From: Monarcha castaneiventris obscurior
Lineage: Eukaryota; Chordata; Aves; Passeriformes; Monarchidae
Direction of reading: 5' to 3'
Assembly: GCA_026261815.1 (NCBI GenBank)
Contig: JAMPIT010000174.1
Span: forward strand, 4,960,001-5,024,000
Length of the DNA: 64,000 nt
The notes beneath the pieces are model-generated. The model was given only the letters and a program-made list of their open reading frames with translations. It searched no databases and was not told the DNA's origin. The position numbers and the translations under genes are program-made. Each line of letters opens with the position of its first letter. Within the stretch, counting starts at the first letter, position 1. Positions 49,501 through 63,386 of this stretch are shown one piece after another.

Positions 49501-52500
49501 AAGGAGCCCAGAGAAAATAGAACAGCAACATTTTCATTTTCTTAAAGTGAACAAAACAAAGCATCTCACAAACACGAACAGCTCCCACCCTTTTCAACTA
49601 AGCAAGCTGACAAATTTTCCTATCTTGTGTAAAGGAAATTGAAAGAAAAAAGTCTGAACCTCTTCTTGTGGTGATAAATAAGGCTAAGAACATTCCAGTA
49701 GAGTTGCTGCACTAAATGTAAAGGAGAGCTTAAGGAACTTTGGCACTCAGTTTTTGCTGAACATCTGCTGGAGGTAAATGGCCAACTTTTCTGCACTCCT
49801 TCAAAAATCTTTCTGAAAACTATATTCACTTCATCACCTCCGTAAAATTTTGTCTTCTGCTTACATATCACATATCCCATCAAACTTCGGACTTGCCACT
49901 TTAAACAGAAGACTTACTATAAGTAAACATGTCTTTCCAAGCCTCACTCTAGCATGATTCTATTCACCAGTAATAAACTCTGAGCATAAATCTTTTTTAC
50001 TGCTGTACTTCTCTCTGTGTCAAAAATTCACATATAGATTTGGTACAAGAAATTCCAACTTCCACTGAAAGTTTAGGAGGCAAACTCTGCAATGACAGAA
50101 CATTGCAAGTTATGAGCAACTATAAAAACATTTGAGTGGCAAAATATACCTGTTTGCAATTCAGGGAGAGTATCAAGACAATTCATGCTACAGTTTTCAG
50201 AATAGCTAAACCCCAATAGCTGGGACAAAAGATTAAAAGAAAAATCAGATCTCACTAAGACACCAAAGGAAGTGACAAGGTTTTAATATAAAGTGAGTCC
50301 GCAAGTTGTCTACTAGGAGCTCAGCATTTTTCAAAGTTCAACTCTAATTGTGATCAACTCTACTGAAAATTTTAAAATTAGCACATGAACTGTTTTCAAG
50401 GTCTTTCCCCTAAGGACATTTCAACAAAATTTTGGAAAAGATGGTATGAAGACCAGAGCAGTTCAAAGTCATGACTTGACCCATATGTCCATACTGCTTA
50501 ACCATAAGTTTGGGTGCAAATTTACCATATGGTACTTAAGTCATCTGCAGAAGAGATACTCTAAGTCAAAACTGTTTCCTTCAGTTAATAATATTTAGGC
50601 ACAAAGCATAAAAGTGGTGCTGCAATGTTATGAATTGCTTAGGGTCCCTATAATGGTCTAGCTCAGATTCCTTCTGAAAATGAGCTATCTTCTGGCTGGG
50701 AATAGGTGTAAATTAATCTTTTCATCTAGGAATAAATAATTCCTTCTTAATACAGTCTTCCTCTGATTTTCCAGTGACTCTTTCTGCTTTAATGCTGTTT
50801 AAGAAGTATTTTCAATTAAGGAGTAAACAACCCATTATGAACTTGTTATTTCAACTCAAGAAAAATGACTGGTTCAGTTCCTTGTAGATAAACTATTAAC
50901 TTAGATAATTATTAATGACCAATTAGTTACATAGCAGTTCTGAAAGAAGTCCTTAAAAACACATATATGAATATAACCTAAATTCTACCAATAATATGGA
51001 GAAAGAATTTTATACAATAATGGTGATTCTATTTTTAGAGAACTATATAAAACACATTTGGTTCTAAAATTGACAGGTCTGAAGAACATATGTATAAAAA
51101 TCATTTTTGTTTAGTAACTAAGAATCAAATTTCAAGAATAATGCAACAACTCAGAAATATAACATATTATCCTCAGTAATTAGCAAAATCAATACCTTAC
51201 TGCATGACGTACAGTATCTGTTCCTGGGGGAACAGTAAATTGAATCTACTTGGGAACAGTGGTAAATAGAACCCTAAACTTTTCTAGAATTTCATTTGTC
51301 ATGTATGATTTATCACTATTTTTTCATTTCACAATGCAAGTGTCACTTGTTGGTTTCATCTTCCTGTAGAAAGCAAATTGTTTTGATGAAGGTCAACTGT
51401 ATGAGTTGGGTAAAAAGGCAGACTGCTCATGATAGTTCACTTAAATGGAAAACCATGCTACATGAATGCCATTTACGGTATCCTTCCTGATGGCAAAGTA
51501 TCTTAATGCAGTGACCCAAGAAGGGAAATGCTCTGTCTCTGAGCTTTACCTTAGGCATATTGAAATATAAGTCAGAATGTAGAAGTCTAAATATAAGGCA
51601 TTTTTCAGCCCTCCTTGCACAGAAAAATAACTTTAAAGCAGACAGATTTTAATTTGCATTGTCAATTATATTATAACACCTAGAATTTTCCCTTCCCTTT
51701 AACCATGTCTTACGCTATTAAGCACTCATTGTGTTAAATACTGTTGATAGATAGAGGCTCCATGGACTGCAGCTCAGTTGGAACAAAATGAGTGAGAAGG
51801 AATGGAGTAAGAAGGCTGGAAAAAATCCCAGGGTTATTATGTTAGACTATTAACATTAAAGAATTTGTTATATGTACACAAGAGATGAGGAAAGGACCAT
51901 GCATAAATAACCTATCTTTGGGAACTTCTTCTTTCTAGGATTAATGATATGGAGCAAAGAGCACATTGCCTGTAGAAGTGGTTGGACTAATGGAAATCAG
52001 TGCTGTTGTCAAAAATGGAGTGCATGCACAACAACATGAAGGAGAAGCTATGAAACCCCTTCAGGACAAGAACCTGTGAAGTACCTTGACTGCAGTTAAA
52101 GGTTCAGTCTGATACTGACATGACCATCTTCTGTAAAAGAGAACAAAACCACAAAATTTCTAGTTTTTGTAGGAAAAAAATGTAAATATTTCCTAAGAAA
52201 TTAGTGTCATAGAATCTCTTTGCTTTTGCAGAGTGATCAGAGAGATTCACATTCCACCACAAATATCATACTCCCTTAAAATCCCATTGGGTAACACCAG
52301 TTTTAATATAGACCATGTTCTGAGTGAAGCTAGCACAGATCTGCATTATTCAAATATGTCTGATATGTAGAGCAGCCACATGTGATATAGAACATTTTTA
52401 ATAAGAAACTTAAAAAAACTCTGCTCCCTCTCAGCCCCAGAATTTTCTTGAATGGAAAAAATTAGATGATCTCCAAAATGTTGATCTCTGGTTTTTGTAC

Positions 52501-54379
52501 GGTATTAAATCAATCTCTCTCTAATGTCTTGTGTTACTCAATTTGTTTTCAGTTATGTAGATTTTTCCCCTCTTTTCCTACATAAGTAAAGGTCTTATTA
52601 AATGCTTTAATCACTACATAGAAATCTATGTCTGAGATTGAACTGCTAGTAATGCAACCATGCATATTTAGACCTTTCATGTCTCCTTTAAAAGTGAGCT
52701 GTCTCCTCTGAACAACAGAACTTGTAAGATGAATTTAAGAGTCCATGTCAAAAGAGGTAGCAGTAAAATGGAAGACTGATGCACATAAAAAAAGACTGAA
52801 GCAGCTACTGTTTTATATTTTAGTTCAATACTTATCTCTTCTGCACTAAAAGTTGTTAAATCTTTTCCCTTGATCATGATTTGTGAACATTTCACTTATC
52901 AGTTGCACAGATATTTTTCATAATTCCAGAGGAAACAGAACTGTCCATACACTATGGTCATGCTGCAGTCTTCTGAAATGTAATTAATTTTTTTAATACA
53001 TATTAAGGTATTCTTCTGGGTAACTGTAGGAAGTAGCATGGGCTAGGGGTTTAGTCCTGAGGTGAGCTGAGACCCTGGAGCCCTGGGTAGGGAGTTCGAG
53101 TAGGGTCTGAAGTGAGGGGGGTCAGGGGTTCCTTGAGGATCCAATACTACTAATTTCAAAGGCTTTTCTCCAGTCAGGAGTAGCATATTATCTACCACAA
53201 GTGTACATGTGAAGCTTGTTCTGTGTTGAGTCATCCTTCACCCCAAAGGGTCACTCCCTGGGAAAACTGAAATTCATGAAGCTATCTAAGCCATTCTGTA
53301 AACAGTTAGGTCCTTCTCTTTTCCTTTCTCATGTCCTTCCCATTTTCCTCCCAACATACAACTCCCAAACACAAAGTATTCTGCCAAGTGTAGTAGAAGC
53401 TGAAATATTAAATTCACCTTGAATTATTCAAAGAAAAAGGAAAGATTGAACCCACTTCCACCTCCAGGTCAATTGCTCAGCTGCTTAACCTGCATTTGCA
53501 AAAGGGAAGAGGAGTGCTGAGACACAAAATGGTACATGGAGTCACAGTGACCCATTTCAGCTTTCAGGCGACCTCTTGGGCCCTGGTTTCAGTGCTGGCA
53601 GCAGCGGGAACAAGAGGAGAGAAAGAGCAAAGCATAAAATTTCTGAAGTGATGTGACAAGCCTGTTTGGCAACAGTTAGCGAGTATCTGGCAGAATTAGC
53701 AAGAATCAATCATGCAGTAAGTTCATTGGAAAAAGAAAATGAGAATAACAAGGGACAAGCTAAACAGTAGCTAAATAAGGTGGAAAGGCAGATTCTCAAC
53801 AGGCTAGTGAGAAGCAGTTGATGGAGAATATTACAGCCACAGAGGCAGAATTATGGCAAGTAATTAAGCATAGGGGCATTGTCAGGAGGTGGGTTTGAGC
53901 TGTGAAAACACTGTTATTCAAGTGTGGGAAAGACTGGTCAATGCTCATTCCAGCAGAGCTCAGCAAGGGGATGATCAGAGCTGCCTGGATGCAAGAAGAC
54001 ATCTGATTAACCCTGGGTGGATAGACTTATATTTTTTAACTACTGTGCCATGTACGGACCTGCTGCCTTGCAATAGAATATAGTTCAGTAGATATTATAA
54101 CTTTTAAGAGCAGAAAGACTTTCATATCCATATTCCTGTGTCTTGACATGAAAACTTATTTTTACCTGTCCCATACAACATAATTACCTGCTCTTTATCA
54201 ATGTTTAACCCCATTTCATCCACAATAGTCTCACCTGCTTTAAAAAGGTAATCATAAAATTCTTACAGGTATATATCTAAAGGATAACTTTGCCCATACA
54301 TTAATAAGGAAACAAAAGGAAGATAGTATATAACCTAATAGCAAAATAGGGATTCCAACTTCTGTTTACTTGCATTAAA

Positions 54380-54560
54380 AATGTTTAATTGTTTTAATAA
54401 CAGGCTCACTGGCAAACTTCTAATTTAGATCTATTATCTTCCTCATTAGAATTCCAGTGGCAGGGTGAGCACGTGGGCTGCTTATTATACAGGAGTTCAT
54501 TATCAAAATCTACCACAAATTGATTATCAATAAAGTGTTTTTCATTTCCTTAGAACTCTC
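54380..54560. other. Candidate conserved non-coding element
   Basis: Repeat-free with cores TTTAATTGTTTTAATAAC, CTTCTAATTTAG, CTCATTAGAATTCC and AAATTGATTATCAATAAAG. The call is on texture only. Confidence 0.27.
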
Positions 54561-57379
54561 ATCACAGCACTCTTTTTATTTATTATCCTTCCACTCTCTT
54601 CTCTTTATCTAATCAGTCTGTGTTGAATCAGCTGCTAAGTATTCAAGAGCAAATGGTTTCTTCAGCCTCATAACCATTACAAGTCAGTAGGAGCAATCCT
54701 TCAAATCAAATGTGTTATTGTTCTGCTTAAGATCCAGCTCTCCTTTCATTTTTAAATCCTTATACCTCAAGAGTGTAATGATACCAAATGACCACCAAAT
54801 ATTTTTCAATTAGATATAGAAAACATGCTTCAAACAAAGAATTTACCCTTCTGATCTAGAAAGTCAGAGTGTGGACATGCACACTGGCACCGTCCTCCTC
54901 ACTAAATGGGGAGAACAAGTACTGCCCTTCCTGAATTTCTGCTGGGAGAGAGAGGGGCCTGGGAAGGAACCCAGGCAAGCTGCATCATCATGCAGTGCTG
55001 CAACACAGCATCTCAGCTAGATGGCTGAGGTTCAGTTGCATACAGCTGGTCTCTCTGGGTGCCTCTCTGATTAACAAGGGTGTGTTAGAAAAACAACACA
55101 TGGCAGCTGAAGTTCCTGCTCATCTGCAATCAGTGAAACTGAAATACTCAAACTTCCTCCAGGGCTGTGATTGGTAGGAAACAAGAGGAAATAGTGGGCA
55201 ATGCTTAGACCCCATGTTCTGTAAATAAAAGTTTTCAAAGGCCATATCAATAAATTATAGAAAGAGGAAGCGCTGTGCACTCTTTTCAGTGGAAAAGAGG
55301 GAAAATAATCCAGGAGGCTTAAAGGAAGGCCACAGATCACCCTGTGATACTAAACCAGGGAAATACTTCACTCATCATCTATTTGGGCTGAAAATACTAG
55401 AGGAAACTGAGATGACTGGAAAATTTTACTAGCTCTAGTAAAGTTCATTTATATGACAAGCCAGTTACATTATTTGAGTCTCAGTATTAGTAGGTGGAGA
55501 TAAACCACCACCTACAAGCTAAAGAGGGAAAAACCTAATTTCTACTCTGTGATTTCTATCCCAGCTGCTCTTATTTACCTAAAGTGTAGTACAGCATGCA
55601 GTACATTACTCTGAGCTTTCCTATTTTGTTCTTACAACTAATCAGACTCAACTTACAACTAATAATGACTCAATTGACCTAACTGATAATGTTCCATGAA
55701 CTGCTCAAAGAGCACCTTTGTAAACAGTCATGAACTGACCATGGTCCCTCAGGCATTTGGGAAAGAGTATTTCAAGAGGGTCTGAGATGAACTCTCCGAG
55801 GTTTCCCAGCTGGCCCATGACATGCTGTGATGGCTGGTTTTGTGGGACACTACTGTGCCAACTGGGCCATCCGGGAAAGCAATGGCTCTGCTGGCACTGG
55901 GGAGCCTTCTCTCTGCAGCTGAGGCAGATAATGCTCAGTTTCAACTTGCGAGTGAAGGTTCAAAGTGGAATGGAGCACAGTATCAGAGCACTGGCTCCAA
56001 ACAGGACAACCACCTCCCAGCTGGAGCAGCACTGCAGCACATGGCTGATTTCCTGCTGGAGTTTTACTCATCTGTTTGAAAAGAACACTTCACATGTTTT
56101 ACCCACAAAAGGCTCCTACATATCCCATTTTCAAGCATTTTTTCATAACTGAGGGAAAGAAAAAGTTGTAAAGACTGTAAAGTACCTAAAAAAGCATAAG
56201 TGACACTGTATCCATAGTATTCATTTAAGAGAAGTTCCTTAGCATGTGGCATCTTAGTGATTCTCTCATCCCAAAGGCAGAGATTTTAAGGAAACAAAAC
56301 TATTGTCTAGCTAAAGGCTATCCAAAACTTTCTATCTAAACCTGTCTTCTCAAGTCTACCTTTCTGAGGTGACTGCCTGAGTTCCCTGCCTCACCACTGA
56401 GCTTTACTAGAAATAACCCTGCAACCCTGTCCTGTGTGTTCTCCTGCTGAAGATCTACAGGAGTAATTTTCCTTTCCATTTGGGAAGCTGTTCTTTTTCT
56501 TCTTATATCTTGAACCACAAGTTCAGACAGAGTGGGTGCAAGGTTCAAATCATTTAATGTTCTTAAGAAAAATTTAGAGGAGTCAAATATAGACATAAAA
56601 ACTGAGAGAGGAAGGATCCTGTTTCAGAGAAGGTGCATAAAGTGAAATACCTTTTTTCCAATTGTTTTGTTTATATGTAGGTAGACCAGGAAGGTTTTTT
56701 GTAAGCAGACATTTTCTTATCATTGAAATATTATGTAAATAACCAACACAGTAGTTTTTAGCCAAAATGTAAAAAATGGTAAAATTTTACCAGCATAAAA
56801 TACACCTACACAAAAAAAGGCCATATGTAGTTCATACTAGCTGAAATAAGAACAGTAAACTATATAAACTAAAGCCTGAGGGCTCAAACTGATCAATGCT
56901 GGAAGCCAAAGAGGATTTATATCCTCTTATATAATATTTTATTCCTGTCTAGATATCCTGTGAGCCTTTTCTGCCCTCTTTGACAAGCTAGTAGGCTTGA
57001 TGAATCATTGTTTGTTTTCTGATTTGGCAATTCCCATGTTCTTATAAAGAAAATAACATATGACAAGGTCAAGAATATGAACACAATTATAAAGGAAGCT
57101 TGACAGATCAGATAAAACTTCTGGGGTATAAAGGGAAAAAAGTAAATAAGGAGTTTGAGAATAGACATTAGTGAGCATAGTAGCAACACAAGCAAAAAAA
57201 AAGACAGCTTCAGTCCTGAAAAGGCACAGCAGTCAGTAATTTGTCAGCAACAGGAAAAAAAAGAGGAGAAGTAAGCATTGTTACCTGGTTGCAAACTAAA
57301 CCAGGAATGGTAAGGTATACAATCATTGTCAGGATTTTTTTTTTAATTAGACCAAATTTAAATGACAGGGGGGAAGGGG

Positions 57380-57394
57380 AAAAAAAAAAAAAAA
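57380..57394. repeat. Poly-A run
   Basis: Fifteen consecutive A residues after a G-rich GGGGGGAAGGGG stretch. Confidence 0.8.
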
Positions 57395-60300
57395 GGAATC
57401 ATATTCTGAGCTGGTGTAATTGCAAATAAATCAAAATTGATGCCAGCCCATGTACAGGATATGGTCCCTGTGAGGATCTGGTCTGGATACACTGCAACTG
57501 ATGTTCAAAAATGTGTGCAAGCCAAGGGCACAGAGTTTGTCAGGAAATGAAAGACTGAGATGAGTAGATTCAGAATGAAGAAAAATAATCAGAAACCGAA
57601 TATCAGGTTTCAGGTAAGCAAAGAAAAGAAAGTCTTCTTGAATGAAAAGCAATTTACAAGTGAGCAGAAGAAAAAAAAGGATGATCTGAGGAACATCAAG
57701 TCTTTGGAACAAGAGGGGAAAAGTTCAATAAAAATTAAATTCTTTTGATACAGAAAATATGAAAGGATTTGGGGTGACAGTGAGAAATGGGCTCACAGGA
57801 AAAAGGTGTAGAGGAGAGAGAAGAGCTGAGGTAGAAAGAGGATGGTGTTGCAGTCCAGATGCTGTGGGTGAGACTGTGATGAATAGCATCTGTTTAATTT
57901 TCTGGTTTGCAGTTAGTGTTTTTCATGTTCCTTTTAAAAATCAGTGGCTGGTAGCAGGTAAGAAGACTGCTTGTCTGCCTTGCCTTGGCCACTTTGCCAC
58001 TGGGCTTTGGCAATAGAGGAACGTTTCACAGACGGGGCAGTTGCTTCTTTTCTGACAGCAGCTGAACTTGCTCAGCGGGGAAAAGGCAAAGGAGAGCAGA
58101 GCTGGGCATCTGGGAAGGGACAGACTTGGCAGGCAGGGAACTGCTAAGGTGGAGAAACAGGTGGAGGGGAGCAGAAAACACACATGTAGCCCAGAGCTAA
58201 AGAAAAGGGAATTTTCTGAGGTACCTGGTGGGATGGTGGAAGTTGATCCAAAGCAGCAGGCTACTTAAATGTTCTAGACTAAAAACAGGGCTGGAAAGAA
58301 AATCCCTCCCAGTCCAGCACAGGAGATCAAGGTTTGTAGTCTTTTTTTTTCAGCCCCTTATGAGTTTCTCACTTGAAAAAAATACTTACTGTTCTGTTCT
58401 AATAAAAAATAGTGTTTGAAGTTCAATGTACTCTAATATATTTTGCAGTAGCCACTTTAAGAAATAGAGGTAGACAGTGGCGTCACTTCAGGGTAAGGAC
58501 ATTTTCAGCTCAGTTTGTAGTCCCAGCACAGACTTTTTGGGGGATCTTGTGTAATATCCTTTTTGTTTCTGTTTCAGTCCAAAGTTTGTGATATATAGAC
58601 AATATATAGTCAGTGTATGACAATAAACCCTTGCTTAATTCTGGAAATTATATATATTCAGATAAGTAGTAAGAAGCTACCTTTGTGTGTCCTTTAAGAA
58701 TTTTTCCAGTTTCTCTCATTTGATACTTCTGCAAAAGCTTTTCCATTAACAAAAATATCCTAGGTTATAGGTGTGGTATAATACAATATTAGTGCTAGTG
58801 TAGGTATATGCAAAGTAGAAATATATGGGAAAATGAAGTGTCTCAGAGAACAGGTCAAATTTTAAGAAGGGGAAGGGAGCACTGGAGATGGAGTGGCTGT
58901 AGCTTTGTTGCTTCTAACAAATGATTAGATGATTCCTGCAGGCACACAACACTGTCCACAGTGAAAGCAAGGGGAAAACAGGGTCTCTCATGAGCTTACC
59001 CCGACCTTGTGTCCTTCCATTCCAAAATTCCAAAGGAAGACCCCCTGCCTTCTTCAAGCCCCTGAGTAACACCACTGAGCTTGGCTCTGAGATGTAAATT
59101 ATCTGAAGATTCCATTCTCTTCAACAAAAAAAGATAAAAAAAGGTTAATTCCTTATCGTAATGAAAGCTACTGGCAGGATGATATCCTGGTTTATGGACC
59201 TGCAGCGATGGAAGACACCTTTTCAGTAAGAATGCCTCTCTGGTCAATGCAAAGGGTACATGAATCAAGATGTGGTTGCATTATTATAGACTGAACTATG
59301 AAACCTGAACTGCATTTGTGGGACTACAACAAAATAATGCACGTTCTCAAAAGCCAAGATATATGATTATGAGCTCATGATCACAACAATGATACCTAGG
59401 GTTAAGCTGATAACGGGTACTGAGGCTAGCAAAAACACAGGATGCTGAAATATTGTGGTGTGATTTAGTCAACCATATAGGTGAAACAACTAGAGGTTTT
59501 CTGTATTGAAACGCAGTGCAGGCACTTCTTAACCTATATCCTTGTAGTAGAGCTCAACCTGTTCAGTTCCATTTAAGGATGGAAAGCTGATATTTATTTC
59601 ATGAGATCATAATGCAATACCATTGCTTCAATGCCTCTGGCTCTCTTTTGGTATGGATGTTGCCTAGGAAAGTAGTCTGATAAGCAGGCTGAAGAAATGC
59701 AGCATATTAGTATGTTAAGAAAAGTGACATATAAAATTATGTGTACATTGCATTAGCAAACACTATCTCCATATCACCAGGCAGTGTCACGTCTGCTTTG
59801 TGATTTTTTCTAGTTGATCAGTTATAAACAAAGGGAGTAAAATTTTTAAAAGGTGCACCTGTATTGCACCAATGAAACGGGCAATTTTGTGCCTAACAGG
59901 ACATACAAATGCACTCTCATGCTCTTGAGGATTTTCTGAGCACAAACATTATGATGGACCTAACTGAGATTGAAGCGACAAATGGTGCAGCCTGAAGCCA
60001 TGTTATCTATTTATAATAATAATCTTTCCCTCTTGAAAGCTGTATCCAACACATGATATAATTTCAAGGTAAAATTAAAGAAATGTGTTCCCTGAAATGG
60101 AGTTTGGGTTGATCCAGTCAGAGTTTGCTGGATGAAGGATAGTTTCAATCCTTTATTGCAGTCTGAATTTGCAGGAAAACACTATACTTTGAACCCAACA
60201 CGTGTGCAACTGGAGAATGAACTAAAGAAGCTATAATAAATTGTGCTACTCTATTAAGAGCTAAGAATCTTTCAAGCAGCTGCAGCTAGTGCCTTACTTT

Positions 60301-60486
60301 TTAATTATGTAAGACAGCATCTTTAAACATAGAGAAAAGCTTTGTTAATTATTTGCCCTTCTGCCACAAAAACGTGTGTTATTGCTGAATTCCCAGGCAT
60401 TTGTTTTCATGACCCATTTCAGGCCAGAAGTTCACAAGTGCTTTAAGCTGGCATTTGCCATCACTGACCCTAAGAAAATTGCCCTG

Positions 60487-60524
60487 CTGACTTCCTCCAC
60501 CTCTCCTGACTTCCTCCACTTCTC
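60487..60524. repeat. Two tandem copies of a 19-base unit
   Basis: CTGACTTCCTCCACCTCTC is followed directly by CTGACTTCCTCCACTTCTC, differing at one base. It lies inside a 79-codon open frame (60,376-60,615) that has no recognised domain. Confidence 0.85.
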
Positions 60525-63093
60525 CTGCTTGCTGTTGCATTGCTCTACCCTGGCACAAAGCTACATGCAGCTGAGTGGCAGACTGGGACAGGGAGCTGGC
60601 CCAAGCTCAATCTGAAGTGGAAGAGGGGACAAAATGCTCACTACATTATTGCATGAGAAATTTAAGCACAAGGGTGAAGGCAGCAAACTAACAAGATCAG
60701 GCAGAAGCTGCTGGGGAAGGGTGTTCAGCAAGGTCGGTGCTTTGAAAGCCAGTGCCAGCTCCTGGAATTATGGTGTGTGATTATCCTACTCTTTCCAGTG
60801 ACACTCAGCACCCTTCTCCTTCCCTTCACTGAGAAATCTTCAAATGCTGAGAGGGGCAGGCTAGACATAGCCCTAACCATGTAAATGTGTGCCTCTAGCA
60901 TTTCTTAAATCTGTTATAGATACTTCTAAAACTACAGGAAAACTGTAATTTACATCCTACAGAATTTTCATTTGAACACTGAAAACAAGTCTATTTGCTT
61001 TAGAGCTGTCAAAGCAAAATGTCAGTTATTTGGTATTAGATTCATGTTAACTCTGTCTTAGGACTTGCTTGTTTGCTCTTCTGCAAGACTAATTGTGAAA
61101 TTATAATACAACTTTGGTCCAAATCTAAGAGAACTGTTCAGTGTAAGCACAGGGTATGTTGTTTCCAAATGGAAAGTAATTAAATATCCTGAATTATGAT
61201 TTGTTCAGAAAAGGCATCATGTGAATTCTCTGTGGGCAATATTACACATTTTGTCTCCCATTCCAGCACACCAGAGCAACAGCTCTGCTAGGGAATTGTA
61301 TGTCTAAGGGGGTAAAATAGAATTTCTAATAACTATTTTAATAAGTGCTCTATTTTACATGATTTTATTTTTTAATGGATATGAATTCAGAAAAGAGCAT
61401 CTCATTCTTCTATGAGATAAAATAGAAGTGGGAGGATATACTCATCAAAAGCTGATAGGTCATGACACGCCTGGTTTGTAGTGGGTATTACCTAAGTAGA
61501 AAAGCTTTTGTTTCTCTAGGAGGGAAAGGGAAAAATATTCCGTGAAAGAGAAAACCTGCATGATGATTTCATTATGTCAGGTCAGTGATCCAGTTTGACG
61601 GATTGGGACAGTTAGTACCAGCAAATCTTCTGGTTAAACATGCAAAGGAGGAGTTTACCCACCCTTCCAGGCTTATTAAAAAAGACTGCAGGCATCATGG
61701 ATCCTTTTAAGGACAGTTAAAGATGGCAGTTGTCTTTGCTGGTCACATATAGTTAGGTAACTTGTTGCCTGGAAACACAATCCCACTGGTTTATACACTA
61801 TAAAGAGTCAATTAAAAAGCTGTCTTTGTTCCAAATCTTTAGTATTGTCTTATTTTCAGCTTTTGCCTCCTATAAGGCAACTGTTCTATATTTTGTAAAT
61901 TAGCCATAATAGACATTACACTGATTAAATCCCTTCATAGAAGTAACCCTTAGTAAAAAATAACTCATGGTAGGAATGAGTACTTGAAAAAGCACAACTA
62001 ATTCAGAAGTGGTGTAAAGGACTGAGCATCCTTTTGTCCATCCCTTCTTGATTGACTGAGTAATAGAAAGGTGTGGGATAAAGTACAGATCACTTTAAAG
62101 TACCCAAGAGGTAAAAGTGAGGAAAATAAAATAGCGGTGGAAAGCTATTAAGGGATCTGGCTGCAGGCAGCACACTTGTGTTTGCATAAGGGCTGTCCTT
62201 CAGACAGACTTGTCGGCGTTCTTGGCCCTTTATAGAACATCAGAGACTCCGAGGCTCAATTTAAAATAAAACCTGATCAAACACTCTATGTAATCTATGC
62301 CTACCCTGAAGTGAAGGGAAATACTCCTGAGGAATGAGCTATGTGCTGCTCCTGAATTACAAACACCTCAGCCCAGATTACAAAGAGACAAGGTGCTCTG
62401 TCTCACAGCCCCATTTTAGGAACTTGGCTCCCTATCTGAAGAGATGCCTCAAGAAAGGATTACAAAATAAACCTGCTGAAGGGGAAGCTGCTTATCTAGC
62501 CCAGAGGAAACAGAACAGGCTTTTCCTTTTTTTTTTTCCATGTTCTCCTTCCTTTCCATCTCCTCCCATCTGGAGGAATCTGTCGGAGATACTCACTGCC
62601 CAAGGGTAAATCTCTCTTCCCTGAAAGTAGGAGGCTTCATCCAGTCCTTTCATGCAATTGCATGGTATTTACATCACCTAAGATGCAGGCTGTTTCATTC
62701 CCTTCATCTCTGCATATTTTGAAACTGCAGTTTCAGAACTATCTCCCTGAAGGAGACTAAACTGCTGGCCAGGATTACGACAGGCTATAAGGACATAAAG
62801 AGCACAGTAGCCTGTCTCAAAACACTGTCAGGGCCACAGAAGGATCTTGCCATAAGATAAGCCACCACAGCAGATACTTGAAATAATCACAGAGGGGAGG
62901 AATTTGCAATAGGAAGGTGCTAATTCATGGCCTGGCAAGGTGAGATCTGGTTTGCATATCCTGGGTAGTGCATCCAGACAAAAATTCCCACTGTGGCAAA
63001 CTATGAGAAAGGAAGCAACTGCCCATACACATGTCACCCAAGTTATGGGAACATCATCTGCAACCACGCTGTGGATGCCCAGCAGTTGGGCTG

Positions 63094-63100
63094 TATAAAG
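63094..63100 (+). promoter_or_regulatory. TATA box of the LTR-like element
   Basis: TATAAAG about 185 bases before the AATAAA signal, the usual LTR spacing. Confidence 0.5.
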
Positions 63101-63280
63101 GTGCTACCCACAGAAGAACGACTCCAGAGCCCCCAACTGCTGAGAAGCCTGGGGTGAAGAAGGCCCAACAGGATGCTGCTGGATCCGTGGGTGGTGCCTA
63201 TCTTCTGCTTGATCTCTCTCTCTCTCCCCCTCCCTACCCCACCATTTTCTCTTTCCTTCTATCTCTCTACCTCAGTATTG

Positions 63281-63286
63281 AATAAA
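63281..63286 (+). promoter_or_regulatory. Polyadenylation signal of the LTR-like element
   Basis: AATAAA just after the pyrimidine-rich tract. Confidence 0.55.
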
Positions 63287-63386
63287 ATCTGCACTACTGA
63301 CTTTGGCACATGGTGTCCTTTGCACCTTACTTTGGGCAGAGGCACCTCTCACTAACTGAATCATAGCACCGGCTGTCGCCCCTACA

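Larger units (their letters stand above)
40506..62825. other. Long unique AT-rich stretch with microsatellites and candidate conserved elements
   Basis: No gene, RNA or clear transposon was recognised in this 22-kb stretch. It contains the GAA microsatellite (42,725-42,789), poly-A runs (46,506-46,520; 57,380-57,394), a 19-base tandem pair (60,487-60,524), a T run (62,527-62,537) and two candidate conserved elements (43,660-44,035; 54,380-54,560). The longest frames (131 codons plus, 55,757-56,152; 127 codons minus, 48,384-48,767) have no known domain, and most overlap frames on the other strand. Confidence 0.5.
62826..63386 (+). mobile_element. Solo LTR-like element, third in the window
   Basis: The parts are arranged as in a retroviral LTR. 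A TATA box (GTATAAAG, TATAAAG at 63,094-63,100) comes first, then a long pyrimidine-rich stretch (about 63,207-63,275), then an AATAAA signal (63,281-63,286) and a U5-like tail GACTTTGGCACATGGTGTCC. The left end is proposed at the TGTCAGGGCCACAGAAGG motif. The right end is either at the CA of 63,368 or the CA of 63,386. The following GGCTGTCGCCCCTAC could be a degenerate primer-binding site or part of U5. No internal gag-pol sequence was recognised after it. The exact family is not certain. Frames of 60-84 codons inside it are not genes. Confidence 0.65.

Noticed and set aside
55757..56152. 131-codon plus-strand frame, possible retroposed gene
   Set aside because: No domain or known protein was recognised, other frames on both strands are also open, and no poly(A) tail or exon structure is visible.
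60487..60524. CRISPR-like direct repeats
   Set aside because: The two 19-base units are directly adjacent with no spacers, and the sequence is vertebrate.
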